From JAKAWQ01 sp035509315 (GTDB lineage Bacteria > Pseudomonadota > Alphaproteobacteria > Acetobacterales > Acetobacteraceae), in contig DATJLS010000080.1 of assembly GCA_035509315.1 (NCBI GenBank), positions 161,467-225,466 of the forward strand: a DNA stretch of 64,000 bases, written 5' to 3'. Shown here piece by piece: positions 34,396 through 43,148 of the stretch; position 1 is the first letter of the stretch; every line of letters starts with the position of its first letter. The notes below the pieces were generated by a model, which had not been told where the DNA came from, did no database searches, and worked only from the letters and a program-made list of their open reading frames with translations. The position numbers and the translations under genes are program-made.

Positions 34396-35594
34396 GATGC
34401 AAACAATGCGGCGATACGCAGGGCCAGGCGCCGGGCGACTTCCGGCTTCGGCAGGCGTGGCCATGTCTCGACACCCGTCTCGCTCACCAGCAGGACCTCA
34501 TTTTCCTCTCCCCCCATGATTCCGGAACCCGCGGCGACATTGTTGGCGAGGATCCAGTCGCAGTTTTTGCGCCGACGCTTCGCTTCGGCATTGGCCCTGA
34601 GATCGTCTGTCTCGGCGGCGAAACCGATCACGAGGCGCGGCCGGGCCGGGCCGGGGGCCGCGAGCGTGGCCAGGATATCCGGATTGGGCAGGAGGCTCAG
34701 CGCCGGCGGGGCCGCGCCGGCTTCCTTCTTGATCTTGTGGCCGGCTTCCTTGGCCACCCGCCAATCAGCCACCGCGGCGGCGCAGACGGCGATATCGGCC
34801 GGCAAGGCCGCGCTGCAAGCGGCAAGCATCTCCGCGGCCGTCCCGACATGGCGCATGGTCACCCCCGGCGGATCGGGCAGCGCCACGGGTCCGGACACGA
34901 GTGTGACACGCGCGCCCAACTCCGCGAGTGCAGCCGCGATGGCATGGCCCTGCCGGCCGGAACTGCGATTGGCAATATAACGCACGGGATCGATCGGCTC
35001 GTGCGTCGGGCCGCTGGTGACGAGAGCGTGCCGCCCGGCAAGCGGACCCGTGCCGAGCAGGGAGCGGATCGCCGCGACGATGGCGGGCGGCTCGGCAAGC
35101 CGGCCGGGGCCGTACTCGTTGCAGGCCATCGGCCCGTCATCGGGCCCGACGGCATGCACGCCGCGCGCGGTGAGAGAGGCGAGATTGGCGGCCGTGGCGG
35201 GATGGAGCCACATCCGCACATTCATCGCCGGAGCGACGAGCACGGGCTTGTCGGTCGCAAGCAGCAGGGTCGAGGCGAGATCATCGGCCAATCCGGCCGC
35301 CATCTTTGCCAGCAGGTTCGCCGTTGCCGGGGCGACGACGAGCAGATCGGCGGAGCGCGAGAGCTCGATATGGCCCATCCGGCTCCCTTCATCGAGCGAG
35401 AAGAGATCGGTGGAAACGGGGGCCTCGGTGAGTGCCTGAAGCGAGAGGGAGGAGATGAATTTTTCTCCAGCCCGCGTCAGCACGGCGTGGACACTCATAT
35501 TTTCGGCACGCAGCAGACGCACTAGCTCGAGCGCCTTGTACGCGGCAATGCCGCCGGAGACGATCAGGAGGATCTTTTTGCCCGCGAGACTCAT
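34392..35594 (-). CDS. coaBC: Bifunctional phosphopantothenoylcysteine decarboxylase / phosphopantothenate-cysteine ligase
   Basis: A 400-residue bifunctional enzyme of coenzyme A synthesis. The N-terminal flavoprotein CoaC domain (about 1-185) shows LIVSGGIAAYKALELVRLLR, VVAPATANLLAKMAAGLADD, the PAMNVRMW active-site loop and GPMACNEYGPGRL. The C-terminal CoaB ligase domain shows LVTSGPTHEPIDPVRYIANR, SSGRQGHAIA and VCAAAVADWRVA. Start ATG 35594 is 5 bp after the ubiE stop codon, and its own stop overlaps the dut start, consistent with one transcript. Confidence 0.95.
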   Translation of the reverse strand: MSLAGKKILLIVSGGIAAYKALELVRLLRAENMSVHAVLTRAGEKFISSLSLQALTEAPVSTDLFSLDEGSRMGHIELSRSADLLVVAPATANLLAKMAAGLADDLASTLLLATDKPVLVAPAMNVRMWLHPATAANLASLTARGVHAVGPDDGPMACNEYGPGRLAEPPAIVAAIRSLLGTGPLAGRHALVTSGPTHEPIDPVRYIANRSSGRQGHAIAAALAELGARVTLVSGPVALPDPPGVTMRHVGTAAEMLAACSAALPADIAVCAAAVADWRVAKEAGHKIKKEAGAAPPALSLLPNPDILATLAAPGPARPRLVIGFAAETDDLRANAEAKRRRKNCDWILANNVAAGSGIMGGEENEVLLVSETGVETWPRLPKPEVARRLALRIAALFAS

Positions 35595-35599
35595 CGGGC

Positions 35600-36346
35600 C
35601 TAAAGCCGCCAGCCGGAATGGATGGCAGCGATGCCGCCGCTGAGACGCTCCACCCCGACGCGCGCAAAGCCCGCCTTGGTCATCATCGCGGCGAGGGTTT
35701 CGGCATCGGGAAAGGTGCGGATGCTTTCGGCAAGGTAACGATAACTCGCGGCATCGCCGGCGACGAATTGGCCGAGCACCGGCAGCGCGGCAAAGGACCA
35801 GGCCTCATAGAGCGGCACCAGGGCAGCGATCTCGAGACGGGAGAATTCGAGACAGAAGAAGCGTCCGCCCGGTCGCAGGACGCGCCGTGCCTCGGCGAGC
35901 ACAGCCATTTTGTCGGTGCAGTTGCGCAGCCCGAAGGCGATGGAGGCGCAGTGAAAGCTGCGGTCGGGAAGAGGCAGGCGCTCGGCATCCGCGACAAGGA
36001 GGGAGAGTCCGGCGAGCTGCGCACGGCCGACCGCCCGGCGATGGGCGACCGCCAGCATGGCGGGATTGACGTCGGAGAGAATGACAGGGCCGCCGCCTTC
36101 GTCCTGCCAGGCGAAGCTGATATCGCCCGTGCCGCCGGCGAGATCGAGCAAGGTGGACGCAGATCGCGGGTCGAGCAGGGTCGCGAGCCGGCGCTTCCAG
36201 CGCCTATGGATACCGAGCGACATCAGATCGTTCATCAGGTCGTAGCGCGGCGCGACGCTGGCGAAGACCGCCTGCACCATCGCCCCCTTGGCGTCACGCG
36301 GGACAGTGCGGAAGCCGAAGTCAGTCGTGGCGGGATTGTCGCTCAT
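35600..36346 (-). CDS. ubiE: Ubiquinone/menaquinone methyltransferase UbiE
   Basis: A 248-residue SAM-dependent C-methyltransferase of quinone biosynthesis. Family motifs: FASVAPRYDLMNDLMSLGIH (signature 1), TLLDLAGGTGDISF (SAM loop), then AFGLRNCTDKMAVLAEARRV and LRPGGRFFCLEFS (signature 2), and the C-terminal HSGWRL. Divergent from mutM, with only 29 bp between start codons, so the two promoters must lie in that gap or overlap the genes. First gene of the ubiE-coaBC-dut group. Confidence 0.95.
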   Translation of the reverse strand: MSDNPATTDFGFRTVPRDAKGAMVQAVFASVAPRYDLMNDLMSLGIHRRWKRRLATLLDPRSASTLLDLAGGTGDISFAWQDEGGGPVILSDVNPAMLAVAHRRAVGRAQLAGLSLLVADAERLPLPDRSFHCASIAFGLRNCTDKMAVLAEARRVLRPGGRFFCLEFSRLEIAALVPLYEAWSFAALPVLGQFVAGDAASYRYLAESIRTFPDAETLAAMMTKAGFARVGVERLSGGIAAIHSGWRL

Positions 36347-36375
36347 GCGGCCGCAGCTTAGCCTTCCCTCCCACT

Positions 36376-37206
36376 ATGCCGGAACTCCCCGAGGTCGAAA
36401 CGGTGATGCGTGGGCTTGCGGCCCGGCTTGCCGGGCGGCGCATCGCGCACGCGCGGGTCGCGCGCGGGGATCTGCGCGCGAAACTGCCTGACCGTCTCGC
36501 CGAACGGCTCCGCGGGCGCTGGGTGGAGGGGTTCCGCCGCCGGGGGAAATATATCCTGGCGCGCCTCTCGGGAAAGGAAAGCCTGCTCCTTCATCTCGGC
36601 ATGTCCGGACGGGTCCGGCTCACAAGTGGAAATGCCGCGCCCATGGCCCATGAGCACCTCGTCCTGGAAATGGACGATGGAACCCGGTTCGGCTTGATCG
36701 ATCCGCGCCGCTTCGGCACCGTCGATATTCTGCCGGCGGCGGCGGAGGACAAGGATCCGCGGCTTGCCCGCCTCGGTCCCGAGCCACTCGGCCCGGAATT
36801 CACCCCGGCAGCGCTGGAACGGGCACTGGCCGGGCGGCGCACGACGATCAAGGCGGCGCTGATGGATCAAGGCGTGATTGCCGGCCTTGGCAATATCTAT
36901 GCCAGCGAGGCGCTCTATCGTGCCGAAATCAGCCCGCGGCGCATCGCCGCCAATCTCGGGGAGCAACGGATCATCCGGCTGCACGGGGCAATCCGCGAAA
37001 CGCTCAGCGAGGCGATCGCCGCCGGCGGCTCGAGCTTTTCCGATTATATGCAGCCGGACGGCGAGCTCGGCTATTTCCAGCATGCCTGGCGTGTCTACAA
37101 CCGTGAGCGTTGCCCCGTTTGCACAGGCCCGCCGCTCTGTCGCGGCGTCGTGCGGATCGTGCAAGGCGGACGCGCCAGCTTCTATTGCCCGCGCCGGCAG
37201 CGCTAG
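36376..37206 (+). CDS. mutM: Formamidopyrimidine-DNA glycosylase, zinc finger with a missing cysteine
   Basis: A 276-residue base-excision repair enzyme for 8-oxoguanine. It starts with the catalytic MPELPEVETVMRGL (Pro1 nucleophile, Glu2) and keeps the lysine in RRRGKYILARL, the helix-two-turn-helix Asn in GLGNIYASEALYRA, and GGSSFSDYMQPDGELGYFQH. The C-terminal zinc finger reads ERCPVCTGPPLCRG ... FYCPRRQR: the fourth cysteine (normally CPRC) is Arg, although an extra Cys is present in PPLC. Zinc binding may use the alternative Cys or be weakened. Translation runs towards echA, 34 bp downstream. Confidence 0.93.
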   Translation: MPELPEVETVMRGLAARLAGRRIAHARVARGDLRAKLPDRLAERLRGRWVEGFRRRGKYILARLSGKESLLLHLGMSGRVRLTSGNAAPMAHEHLVLEMDDGTRFGLIDPRRFGTVDILPAAAEDKDPRLARLGPEPLGPEFTPAALERALAGRRTTIKAALMDQGVIAGLGNIYASEALYRAEISPRRIAANLGEQRIIRLHGAIRETLSEAIAAGGSSFSDYMQPDGELGYFQHAWRVYNRERCPVCTGPPLCRGVVRIVQGGRASFYCPRRQR

Positions 37207-37240
37207 CTAGAAGCCAGGGCAGCGAGACGAGTGGTGAGCG

Positions 37241-38026
37241 ATGAGCGGCGCGGGTGAACAGCTGATCAAGACCGAAAGGCATGGCAGGGCCGGGCTGATC
37301 CGGCTTGACCGGCCCGAGGCGCTCAATGCGCTTTCGGACGCGCTGATGGTGGAGCTCGGGACCGCTCTCGTCAAATTCGATGCCGATCCCGCGATCGGCG
37401 CCATCATCGTCACCGGATCGGAGCGCGCCTTTGCCGCCGGTGCCGATATCCGGGAAATGAAGGATCGCCGCTTTCCCGATACGTTCCAGCACGATTTCAT
37501 CGGCGCCCACTGGGATGCGGTGCTCGGCGTGAAGAAGCCGATCATCGCGGCGGTCGCGGGTTTTGCACTCGGCGGCGGCTGCGAGCTCGCGCTGATGTGC
37601 GACATCGTACTCGCGGCGGACACGGCACGCTTCGGCCAGCCGGAGATCAATCTCGGCATCATTCCCGGCGCCGGCGGGACCCAACGGCTGACGCGCGCCG
37701 TAGGCAAGGCCAAGGCCATGGACATGGTGCTGAGCGGACGGATGCTGACGGCGGAAGAGGCGGAACGGGCAAATCTCGTCGCGCGTGTCATTCCCGCAGC
37801 GGAACTTCTTGCCGAGGCGATCAAGCTCGCCGAGCGTATCGCTTCGCTCTCGCCAGTCGCGGTCGCGATGGCGAAACAGGCGGTTAACTCGGCCTTCGAA
37901 ACAACTTTGCGAGCCGGTGTCCTTTACGAACGGCAGCTCTTTCTCTCGCTCTTCGGCACCCCGGACCAGCGTGAGGGGATGGAGGCGTTTCTCGAAAAAC
38001 GCCCGCCGCGCTTCCATCGGGGTTAG
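37241..38026 (+). CDS. echA: Enoyl-CoA hydratase (crotonase family)
   Basis: A 261-residue crotonase. The oxyanion-hole and active-site blocks are FAAGADIREMKDRRFPDTF, AGFALGGGCELALMCDIVLA and the second catalytic Glu region TARFGQPEINLGIIPGAGGT (Glu in PEINLG). It hydrates trans-2-enoyl-CoA in beta-oxidation. Placement between mutM and rpsT is a common alphaproteobacterial arrangement. Its stop codon TAG is the first three bases of a dispersed repeat. Confidence 0.92.
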   Translation: MSGAGEQLIKTERHGRAGLIRLDRPEALNALSDALMVELGTALVKFDADPAIGAIIVTGSERAFAAGADIREMKDRRFPDTFQHDFIGAHWDAVLGVKKPIIAAVAGFALGGGCELALMCDIVLAADTARFGQPEINLGIIPGAGGTQRLTRAVGKAKAMDMVLSGRMLTAEEAERANLVARVIPAAELLAEAIKLAERIASLSPVAVAMAKQAVNSAFETTLRAGVLYERQLFLSLFGTPDQREGMEAFLEKRPPRFHRG

Positions 38027-38130
38027 AGCGGGATGGGGTGTGCTCACGCTCACCTAAATCCCACTCCAGCAATTTGTTTTCCCGCGTAATTTACGCTGCC
38101 GGCGATCCCACTTTCGTCGATCACGCTCCA
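38024..38130 (+). repeat. Dispersed intergenic repeat, family A, copy 5
   Basis: Begins TAGAGCGGGATGGGG, with AAATCCCACTCCAGC, ATTTGTTTTCCCGCGTAATT and CGATCACGCTCC in the family A order. The opening TAG is the echA stop codon. It separates echA from the rpsT transcription unit and may act as a terminator. Confidence 0.78.
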
Positions 38131-38323
38131 AAAGATCTCGCGGTCGATCAAAGGGTTGCGTCGTCACTAGGCGCGCGGCGCATGCGCGCTCGGTGGCTTG
38201 CTTGACTTGCTCCGGCCTGCTCTCTAGAAAGGTTCCTCCGCGAACCTGCAATCTTCGCGGCCTTTCGCATCCAGCATAGATCCCTTGATCCGCTCCTGGT
38301 GGAGCGGGACGGAGCCAATCGCC

Positions 38324-38593
38324 ATGGCCAACACGGCTTCTGCCAAGAAGCGCATTCGTCAGACCGAGCGCCGCACGGTGCGCAATCGGGCACGCCGCGC
38401 ACGTGTGCGCACCTTCGTCAAGAAGGTTCAGGAGGCCATTGTCCGCGGCGAGAAGGAGGCTGCCCAGGTAGCGCTCCGAGAGGCGCAACCGGAATTGCAG
38501 CGCGCCGCCACCAAAGGCGTGTTCCATCGAAACAAAATGGCGCGGGATCTCTCGCGTCTTGTCGCGCGGATTAAGGGCATCAACGCCCGTTAA
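38324..38593 (+). CDS. rpsT: 30S ribosomal protein S20
   Basis: An 89-residue basic primary 16S rRNA-binding protein. MANTASAKKRIRQTERRTVR at the N-terminus and HRNKMARDLSRLVARIKGIN at the C-terminus are characteristic. Start ATG 38324 has GGAG about 9 bp upstream; the open frame extends 13 codons further without similarity. The gene is conserved in this position before dnaA in many alphaproteobacteria. Confidence 0.97.
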   Translation: MANTASAKKRIRQTERRTVRNRARRARVRTFVKKVQEAIVRGEKEAAQVALREAQPELQRAATKGVFHRNKMARDLSRLVARIKGINAR

Positions 38594-38955
38594 TGAATCC
38601 TTTTTCTTTCGGTACAAATTGTGCAAAGCGTAAATGTGCGGTGAGATTTTCTGCCGGCAATAGTGGCCAAAACGTATTCTTTTCTGCATTGATCTTTTTT
38701 GATGATACATGCCCGACGGCCGGCGTGTTACATGATCAATGTTGGCGTTGATCTTCTGACGTGGGCGATATAATCCACTGATTATTTGTGTTCTTGTTCA
38801 GCGCCGGCAAATTTGAATTGCCTCTTCTTCCTGGTGTCTGTATGCCTTGTCACCTGTCCGCAACGTGAAGCGGGCCCTTCTACCACGACGCCGTCGGCTT
38901 CAACGGCGAGCAAACAGGGGGGAGCGGCAGAAATCGGCCTGCCGCTCACAGGTGG
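38594..38955. promoter_or_regulatory. AT-rich rpsT-dnaA intergenic region, possible dnaA control region
   Basis: 362 bp, clearly richer in A and T than the flanking genes in its first 220 bp (TCCTTTTTCTTTCGG, TTGATCTTTTTTGATGAT). Repeated TGATC motifs occur, and TAATCCACTG (around 38771-38780) resembles a DnaA box with mismatches. No perfect TTATCCACA is seen on either strand. It may hold the dnaA promoter and possibly part of a replication origin; I see no gene in it. Confidence 0.4.
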
Positions 38956-40440
38956 GTGTCGGTGACGGCGAACGGCAGCGCAACGGAAACGCAGGCTCAC
39001 CGTGACGGGATTTCCCTAGGGATGGAGCCTGCCCAGAAACTGGCGTACCAGTGGAATCGCATTCGCGAGCGGCTTCAGGTCGAGGTCGGGGAGGCGGAAT
39101 ATCGCACCTGGCTCAGACAGATGACGCTCGGCACCATTGATGGCGATGAAGTCACCGTCCATCTGCCGACGAGGTTTCTGCGCGACTGGGTGCGCAGCCA
39201 TTACGGAGACAGACTGAACGCGCTCTGGCACGGCGAGAATCCCGTGATCCGCAGAGTGGATATTCGTGTCGGCCGTGGCCTTTCGACGGGCGGGCTGGCG
39301 GAGAGTCTCACCCCATCGCCGGCGCCTTCCAAAAGCGTTGGAGTGTCGGTTCAGCCAGGTGGGACGCGGGCGGAGGAAAGGATGGAGGCGCGAGACTCGC
39401 TTTCCGTGACGCTCGAACCGCGATTCTCTTTTCAGAGTTTCGTCGTCGGCAAGCCGAACGAGTTCGCCTATGCCTGCGCGCGCCGCGTCGCCGAGCGGCC
39501 TGCCTCGCAAGGGTTCAACCCCCTCTTCCTCTATGGCGGCGTCGGCCTTGGCAAGACTCACCTGATGCATGCGATCGGATGGGAGCTGCTTGGACGGCGC
39601 GCCAAGCATCCCTCCGCGCTGGCGTCTGTGATATACATGTCGGCCGAGCGGTTTATGTACCGCTTCATCGCGGCGATCCGCAGCCAGTCGACCATTGAGT
39701 TCAAAGAGCAGCTGCGCAGCGTTGATGTCCTGATGGTCGATGACCTGCAATTCCTGATCGGCAAGGACAATACGCAGGAAGAGTTCTTCCACACCTTCAA
39801 TGCACTCGTGGATGCGGGCAAACAGATCGTTGTATCGGCGGACAAATCGCCTTCCGACCTTTCCGGACTCGAGGATCGGCTGCGAACCCGTCTCGGATGT
39901 GGAATGGTGGCCGACTTGCACGCCACCACTTTCGAGCTTCGCATCTCCATCCTGGAGGCAAAGGCAGCCGCGGCGGCGGTGAATGTCGCGCCAAAAGTTC
40001 TCGAGTTCCTTGCGCACCGGATCGCCTCCAATGTGCGCGAGCTCGAAGGCGCGCTCAATCGACTGATCGCGCACGCCAATCTCTTTGGCCGTGAGATCAC
40101 GATCGAGACAACGCAGGAAGTGCTGCACGATATTCTGCGTGCGCACGACCGGCGCCTCACGATCGAGGAGATTCAGCGCAAGGTGGCGGAGCATTGGAAT
40201 ATCCGGCTGACCGACATGACCTCCTCGCGCCGCGCGCGCGCGGTGGCCCGGCCGCGCCAGGTTGCGATGTATCTCGCCAAGCAGCTCACCAGCCGCAGCC
40301 TGCCGGAGATCGGCCGGCGTTTCGGCAATCGCGACCACACGACTGTGATGCACGCGGTGGCGCGGGTTGGCGAGCTGATCGGCCGGGATGCCGCCTTCGC
40401 CGAGCAGGTGGAGCTCCTGCGGCGCATGCTGGAAGGCTGA
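38956..40440 (+). CDS. dnaA: Chromosomal replication initiator protein DnaA
   Basis: A 494-residue initiator ATPase. Domain I (about 25-95, LAYQWNRIRERLQVEVGEAE) contacts helicase-loading factors; a variable linker runs to about 150; domain III is AAA+ with Walker A LYGGVGLGKTHLMHAIG and Walker B VLMVDDLQFLIGKD; domain IV carries the DnaA signature IGRRFGNRDHTTVMHAV that reads DnaA boxes. The GTG at 38956 gives the longest frame; a GTG at 38962 is better placed behind AGGTGG and may be the real start. It is followed after 235 bp by dnaN. Confidence 0.95.
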   Translation: MSVTANGSATETQAHRDGISLGMEPAQKLAYQWNRIRERLQVEVGEAEYRTWLRQMTLGTIDGDEVTVHLPTRFLRDWVRSHYGDRLNALWHGENPVIRRVDIRVGRGLSTGGLAESLTPSPAPSKSVGVSVQPGGTRAEERMEARDSLSVTLEPRFSFQSFVVGKPNEFAYACARRVAERPASQGFNPLFLYGGVGLGKTHLMHAIGWELLGRRAKHPSALASVIYMSAERFMYRFIAAIRSQSTIEFKEQLRSVDVLMVDDLQFLIGKDNTQEEFFHTFNALVDAGKQIVVSADKSPSDLSGLEDRLRTRLGCGMVADLHATTFELRISILEAKAAAAAVNVAPKVLEFLAHRIASNVRELEGALNRLIAHANLFGREITIETTQEVLHDILRAHDRRLTIEEIQRKVAEHWNIRLTDMTSSRRARAVARPRQVAMYLAKQLTSRSLPEIGRRFGNRDHTTVMHAVARVGELIGRDAAFAEQVELLRRMLEG

Positions 40441-40675
40441 CTTTCCTCCCAGGCCAGGGTGGCGGAGGCGCCGGCGGGCCGGCGACCTGTCTGCGGGCCA
40501 GAATAAGGCAAGGACGGACGGAGACGGTCCCTTGCCCTGGCTTTCTTGCGCCGCCCGGCCGTATTGCTACAGTGGGAAGAGACTCGGATGACAGGCGTCC
40601 GGCGAGTCCGCTCGGGCGGCTATTCACCATATCCAAGGCAAAGCGCGGCGGGCGCCTTCTGGGGACGACAGCAAC

Positions 40676-41800
40676 ATGAGGTTCACCGTCGATCGCGCGA
40701 CGATGCTCAAGGCACTCGCTCATGTTCAGAGCGTGGTCGAGAAACGCAACACCATTCCCATCCTCGCCAACCTGATGCTGGCGGTGCGCGACGGTCGGCT
40801 GACCCTGACGGCGACAGACATGGAAATCGCGGTGGTCGAGGATGTCGCCGCGTCCACCAGCCGGGACGGCGCCACCACCGCGCCCGCCGTCACCCTTTAC
40901 GAGATCGTGCGCCGCCTGCCGGAAGGGGCGGAAATCGAGCTCGACCATCCAGGGGGCGACGCGCCGCTCAAGCTCCGTGCCGGCCGCTACGTCACCAGCC
41001 TGATGGTCCTGCCGACGGAAGATTTCCCGGCCATGACCGCGGGAACCCTCCCCCACCACTTCGCCCTGCCCGCAAGTGCGCTCCGCACCCTGATCGATCG
41101 AACCCGCTTCGCGATCAGCATGGAGGAGACGCGCTACTATCTAAACGGCATCTATCTTCATGCCACCGAAAGCGATGGCGTTCCCGTCCTCCGCGCGGTT
41201 GCCACCGACGGCCATCGCCTAGCGCGGGTCGAGGAGCCGCTGCCGGAGGGGGCAAGCGGCATGCCCGGCGTGATCGTGCCGCGCAAGACGGTGCTTGAGC
41301 TACGCAAGCTCATCGAGGAAACCAACGAAGCCGTGGAAATCGCCCTCTCCGACACGCGAATCCAGTTCCGTGTCGGTCCCGTAACACTTACCAGCAAGCT
41401 CATCGACGGCACCTTCCCCGAATATGAACGGGTGATCCCGCGCGACAACGACAAGGTGCTGCGGGTCGCCAAGCGCGATTTCTCGGATGCGGTGGCACGA
41501 GTGGCGGCGATCTCCTCGGAGCGGTCTCGCCCCGTCAAGCTCAGCCTGTCGCGCGATCTCCTGGTGCTTTCGGCCATCAGTCCCGAACAGGGCTCGGCAA
41601 GCGAGGAGCTCGATGCAGAGCGGATGAAATACGAGGCGGGCCCGCTCGAGATCGGCTTTCAGGCGCGCTATCTCAACGATATCACCGACCAGATCGACGG
41701 GGATGTCGAGTTCCGCTTCGCTGACGGCACCGCGCCCACGGTGGTGCAGGACGCGGCGGATGCCAGCACGCTCTATGTGTTGATGCCGATCAGGGTCTGA
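40676..41800 (+). CDS. dnaN: DNA polymerase III beta subunit (sliding clamp)
   Basis: A 374-residue clamp that tethers polymerase III to DNA as a ring-shaped dimer. It starts with the typical MRFTVDRATMLKALAHVQSVVEKRNTIP-type N-terminus (visible from residue 1), and has LTLTATDMEIAVVEDV, VATDGHRLARVEE, LIDGTFPEYERVIPRDNDK and the C-terminal YVLMPIRV. Three repeated clamp domains account for the length. Order dnaA-dnaN-recF is the classic origin-proximal arrangement. Confidence 0.96.
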   Translation: MRFTVDRATMLKALAHVQSVVEKRNTIPILANLMLAVRDGRLTLTATDMEIAVVEDVAASTSRDGATTAPAVTLYEIVRRLPEGAEIELDHPGGDAPLKLRAGRYVTSLMVLPTEDFPAMTAGTLPHHFALPASALRTLIDRTRFAISMEETRYYLNGIYLHATESDGVPVLRAVATDGHRLARVEEPLPEGASGMPGVIVPRKTVLELRKLIEETNEAVEIALSDTRIQFRVGPVTLTSKLIDGTFPEYERVIPRDNDKVLRVAKRDFSDAVARVAAISSERSRPVKLSLSRDLLVLSAISPEQGSASEELDAERMKYEAGPLEIGFQARYLNDITDQIDGDVEFRFADGTAPTVVQDAADASTLYVLMPIRV

Positions 41801-41877
41801 TCGGCGCGCGATCCCGATTGCGAAGTTCTTCCGTAATAGAGACCGAGGGCCGCGATTGCGCGGAAAAGAGTAGCCCC

Positions 41878-43056
41878 GTGTCAGCTTCGCTGTATTTGCA
41901 GCGGATTTCGCTCCGGACTTTTCGCAATTATGACTCGCTCCTCTGGCAGCCGGGCGCGGCCATCTCCGTCATTACGGGACCGAATGGCGCGGGCAAGACC
42001 AACCTGCTCGAGGCGGTCTCCTTGCTCGCACCCGGCCGGGGCCTCCGGGGCGCGCGCTTGGGCGAACTGGCGCGCCGGATCCCGCCAGAGCACGCAGGCA
42101 CGGACGGAAGCTGGGCCGTCGCCGGCCGTTTCAGCCACCCTCGGTACGGCAGGATCGAGGTCGCGACCGGGGTGCTCCCGGAAGGATCGCCCAAGGATTT
42201 GCCGGGCGACAGCAGGGAACGGCGGGTGCTGCGGCTCGACGGCCAGCCGGCGAGCCAGACGGCCATCGCCGAGCGTATCGCCATGGTATGGCTGACCCCG
42301 GAAATGGCACGCCTTTTTCACGAAGGCCCCGCCGGCCGCAGGCGCTTCCTCGACCGCCTGGTTTACGCGCTTGAGCCAGGACATGCGCGGGAGCTTGCCG
42401 CTTACGAGACGGCGATGAGCGGACGCAACCGGCTGCTTTCCCGACTGGATGCCGACCCGGCATGGCTCGCCGCGATCGAGGAATCGATGGCCCGCCATGC
42501 GGTCGCCGTGGCGGCCTCACGCAACCTTGTGCTCGCCCGGCTCAGTCGGATATTGCCGGCGGCCGCCCCGGGTCTCCCCGTTGCCGAGCTTGCCTTGACC
42601 TGCCCGATCGCCGAACGACTCACGCGCGGGCCCGCGCTGGCTGTTGAGGAATGGCTGACGCGCGCGCTCGCCGAACGCCGATCGGTGGACCGCGAGGCGG
42701 GGGGAGCGGGCCTCGGCGTGCATCGCAGCGAACTTGCGATCCGCGATGCCGCGAGCGGCGCCGCCGCTGTGCGGGCAAGCACAGGGCAGCAGAAAGCGCT
42801 CCTGCTTGCGGTTGTGCTCGCGCATGCCGCTTTGGTCGCGGAGCGCCGGGACGTCACCCCGCTCCTTCTGCTCGACGAGCCGGCAGTGCATCTCGACGCA
42901 GCCCGGCGCGGCGCGCTGCTCGCAATCCTCGCCAGCCACGAGGCCCAAATTCTGCTTACCGGCACCGACGCCGAACCTTTTCGGCCTCTCGGCAGGCGGG
43001 CGGAGATGCTCAGGGTGGGCGAAGGGCGGCTCGCCATGCTCGACCGCTTCGCGTAG
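41878..43056 (+). CDS. recF: DNA replication and repair protein RecF
   Basis: A 392-residue SMC-like ATPase that loads RecA at gapped DNA. The N-terminus LYLQRISLRTFRNYDSL is followed by Walker A VITGPNGAGKTNLLEAV; the signature is near RASTGQQKALLLAVVLAHAA and Walker B is LLLLDEPAVHLDAARR. I start at the GTG at 41878, just before the conserved LxRIxLxxFRNY; the frame is open from a TTG 20 codons upstream without similarity. tRNA-Gln begins 18 bp after the stop. Confidence 0.94.
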   Translation: MSASLYLQRISLRTFRNYDSLLWQPGAAISVITGPNGAGKTNLLEAVSLLAPGRGLRGARLGELARRIPPEHAGTDGSWAVAGRFSHPRYGRIEVATGVLPEGSPKDLPGDSRERRVLRLDGQPASQTAIAERIAMVWLTPEMARLFHEGPAGRRRFLDRLVYALEPGHARELAAYETAMSGRNRLLSRLDADPAWLAAIEESMARHAVAVAASRNLVLARLSRILPAAAPGLPVAELALTCPIAERLTRGPALAVEEWLTRALAERRSVDREAGGAGLGVHRSELAIRDAASGAAAVRASTGQQKALLLAVVLAHAALVAERRDVTPLLLLDEPAVHLDAARRGALLAILASHEAQILLTGTDAEPFRPLGRRAEMLRVGEGRLAMLDRFA

Positions 43057-43073
43057 AATTCGCGGCATCCCGT

Positions 43074-43148
43074 TGGGGCGTAGCCAAGCGGTAAGGCAGC
43101 GGATTTTGATTCCGCCATACGGAGGTTCGAATCCTCCCGCCCCAGCCA
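43074..43148 (+). tRNA. tRNA-Gln (anticodon TTG), CCA encoded
   Basis: A full cloverleaf: acceptor TGGGGCG pairs with CGCCCCA, the D-arm is GCCAAGCGGTAAGGC, the anticodon stem GCGGA/TCCGC encloses TTTTGAT with anticodon TTG, the T-arm is GGAGG TTCGAAT CCTCC, and the discriminator G is followed by CCA in the DNA. Decodes CAA/CAG. It is the last core feature before the accessory island, so it could be the integration target. Confidence 0.95.
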
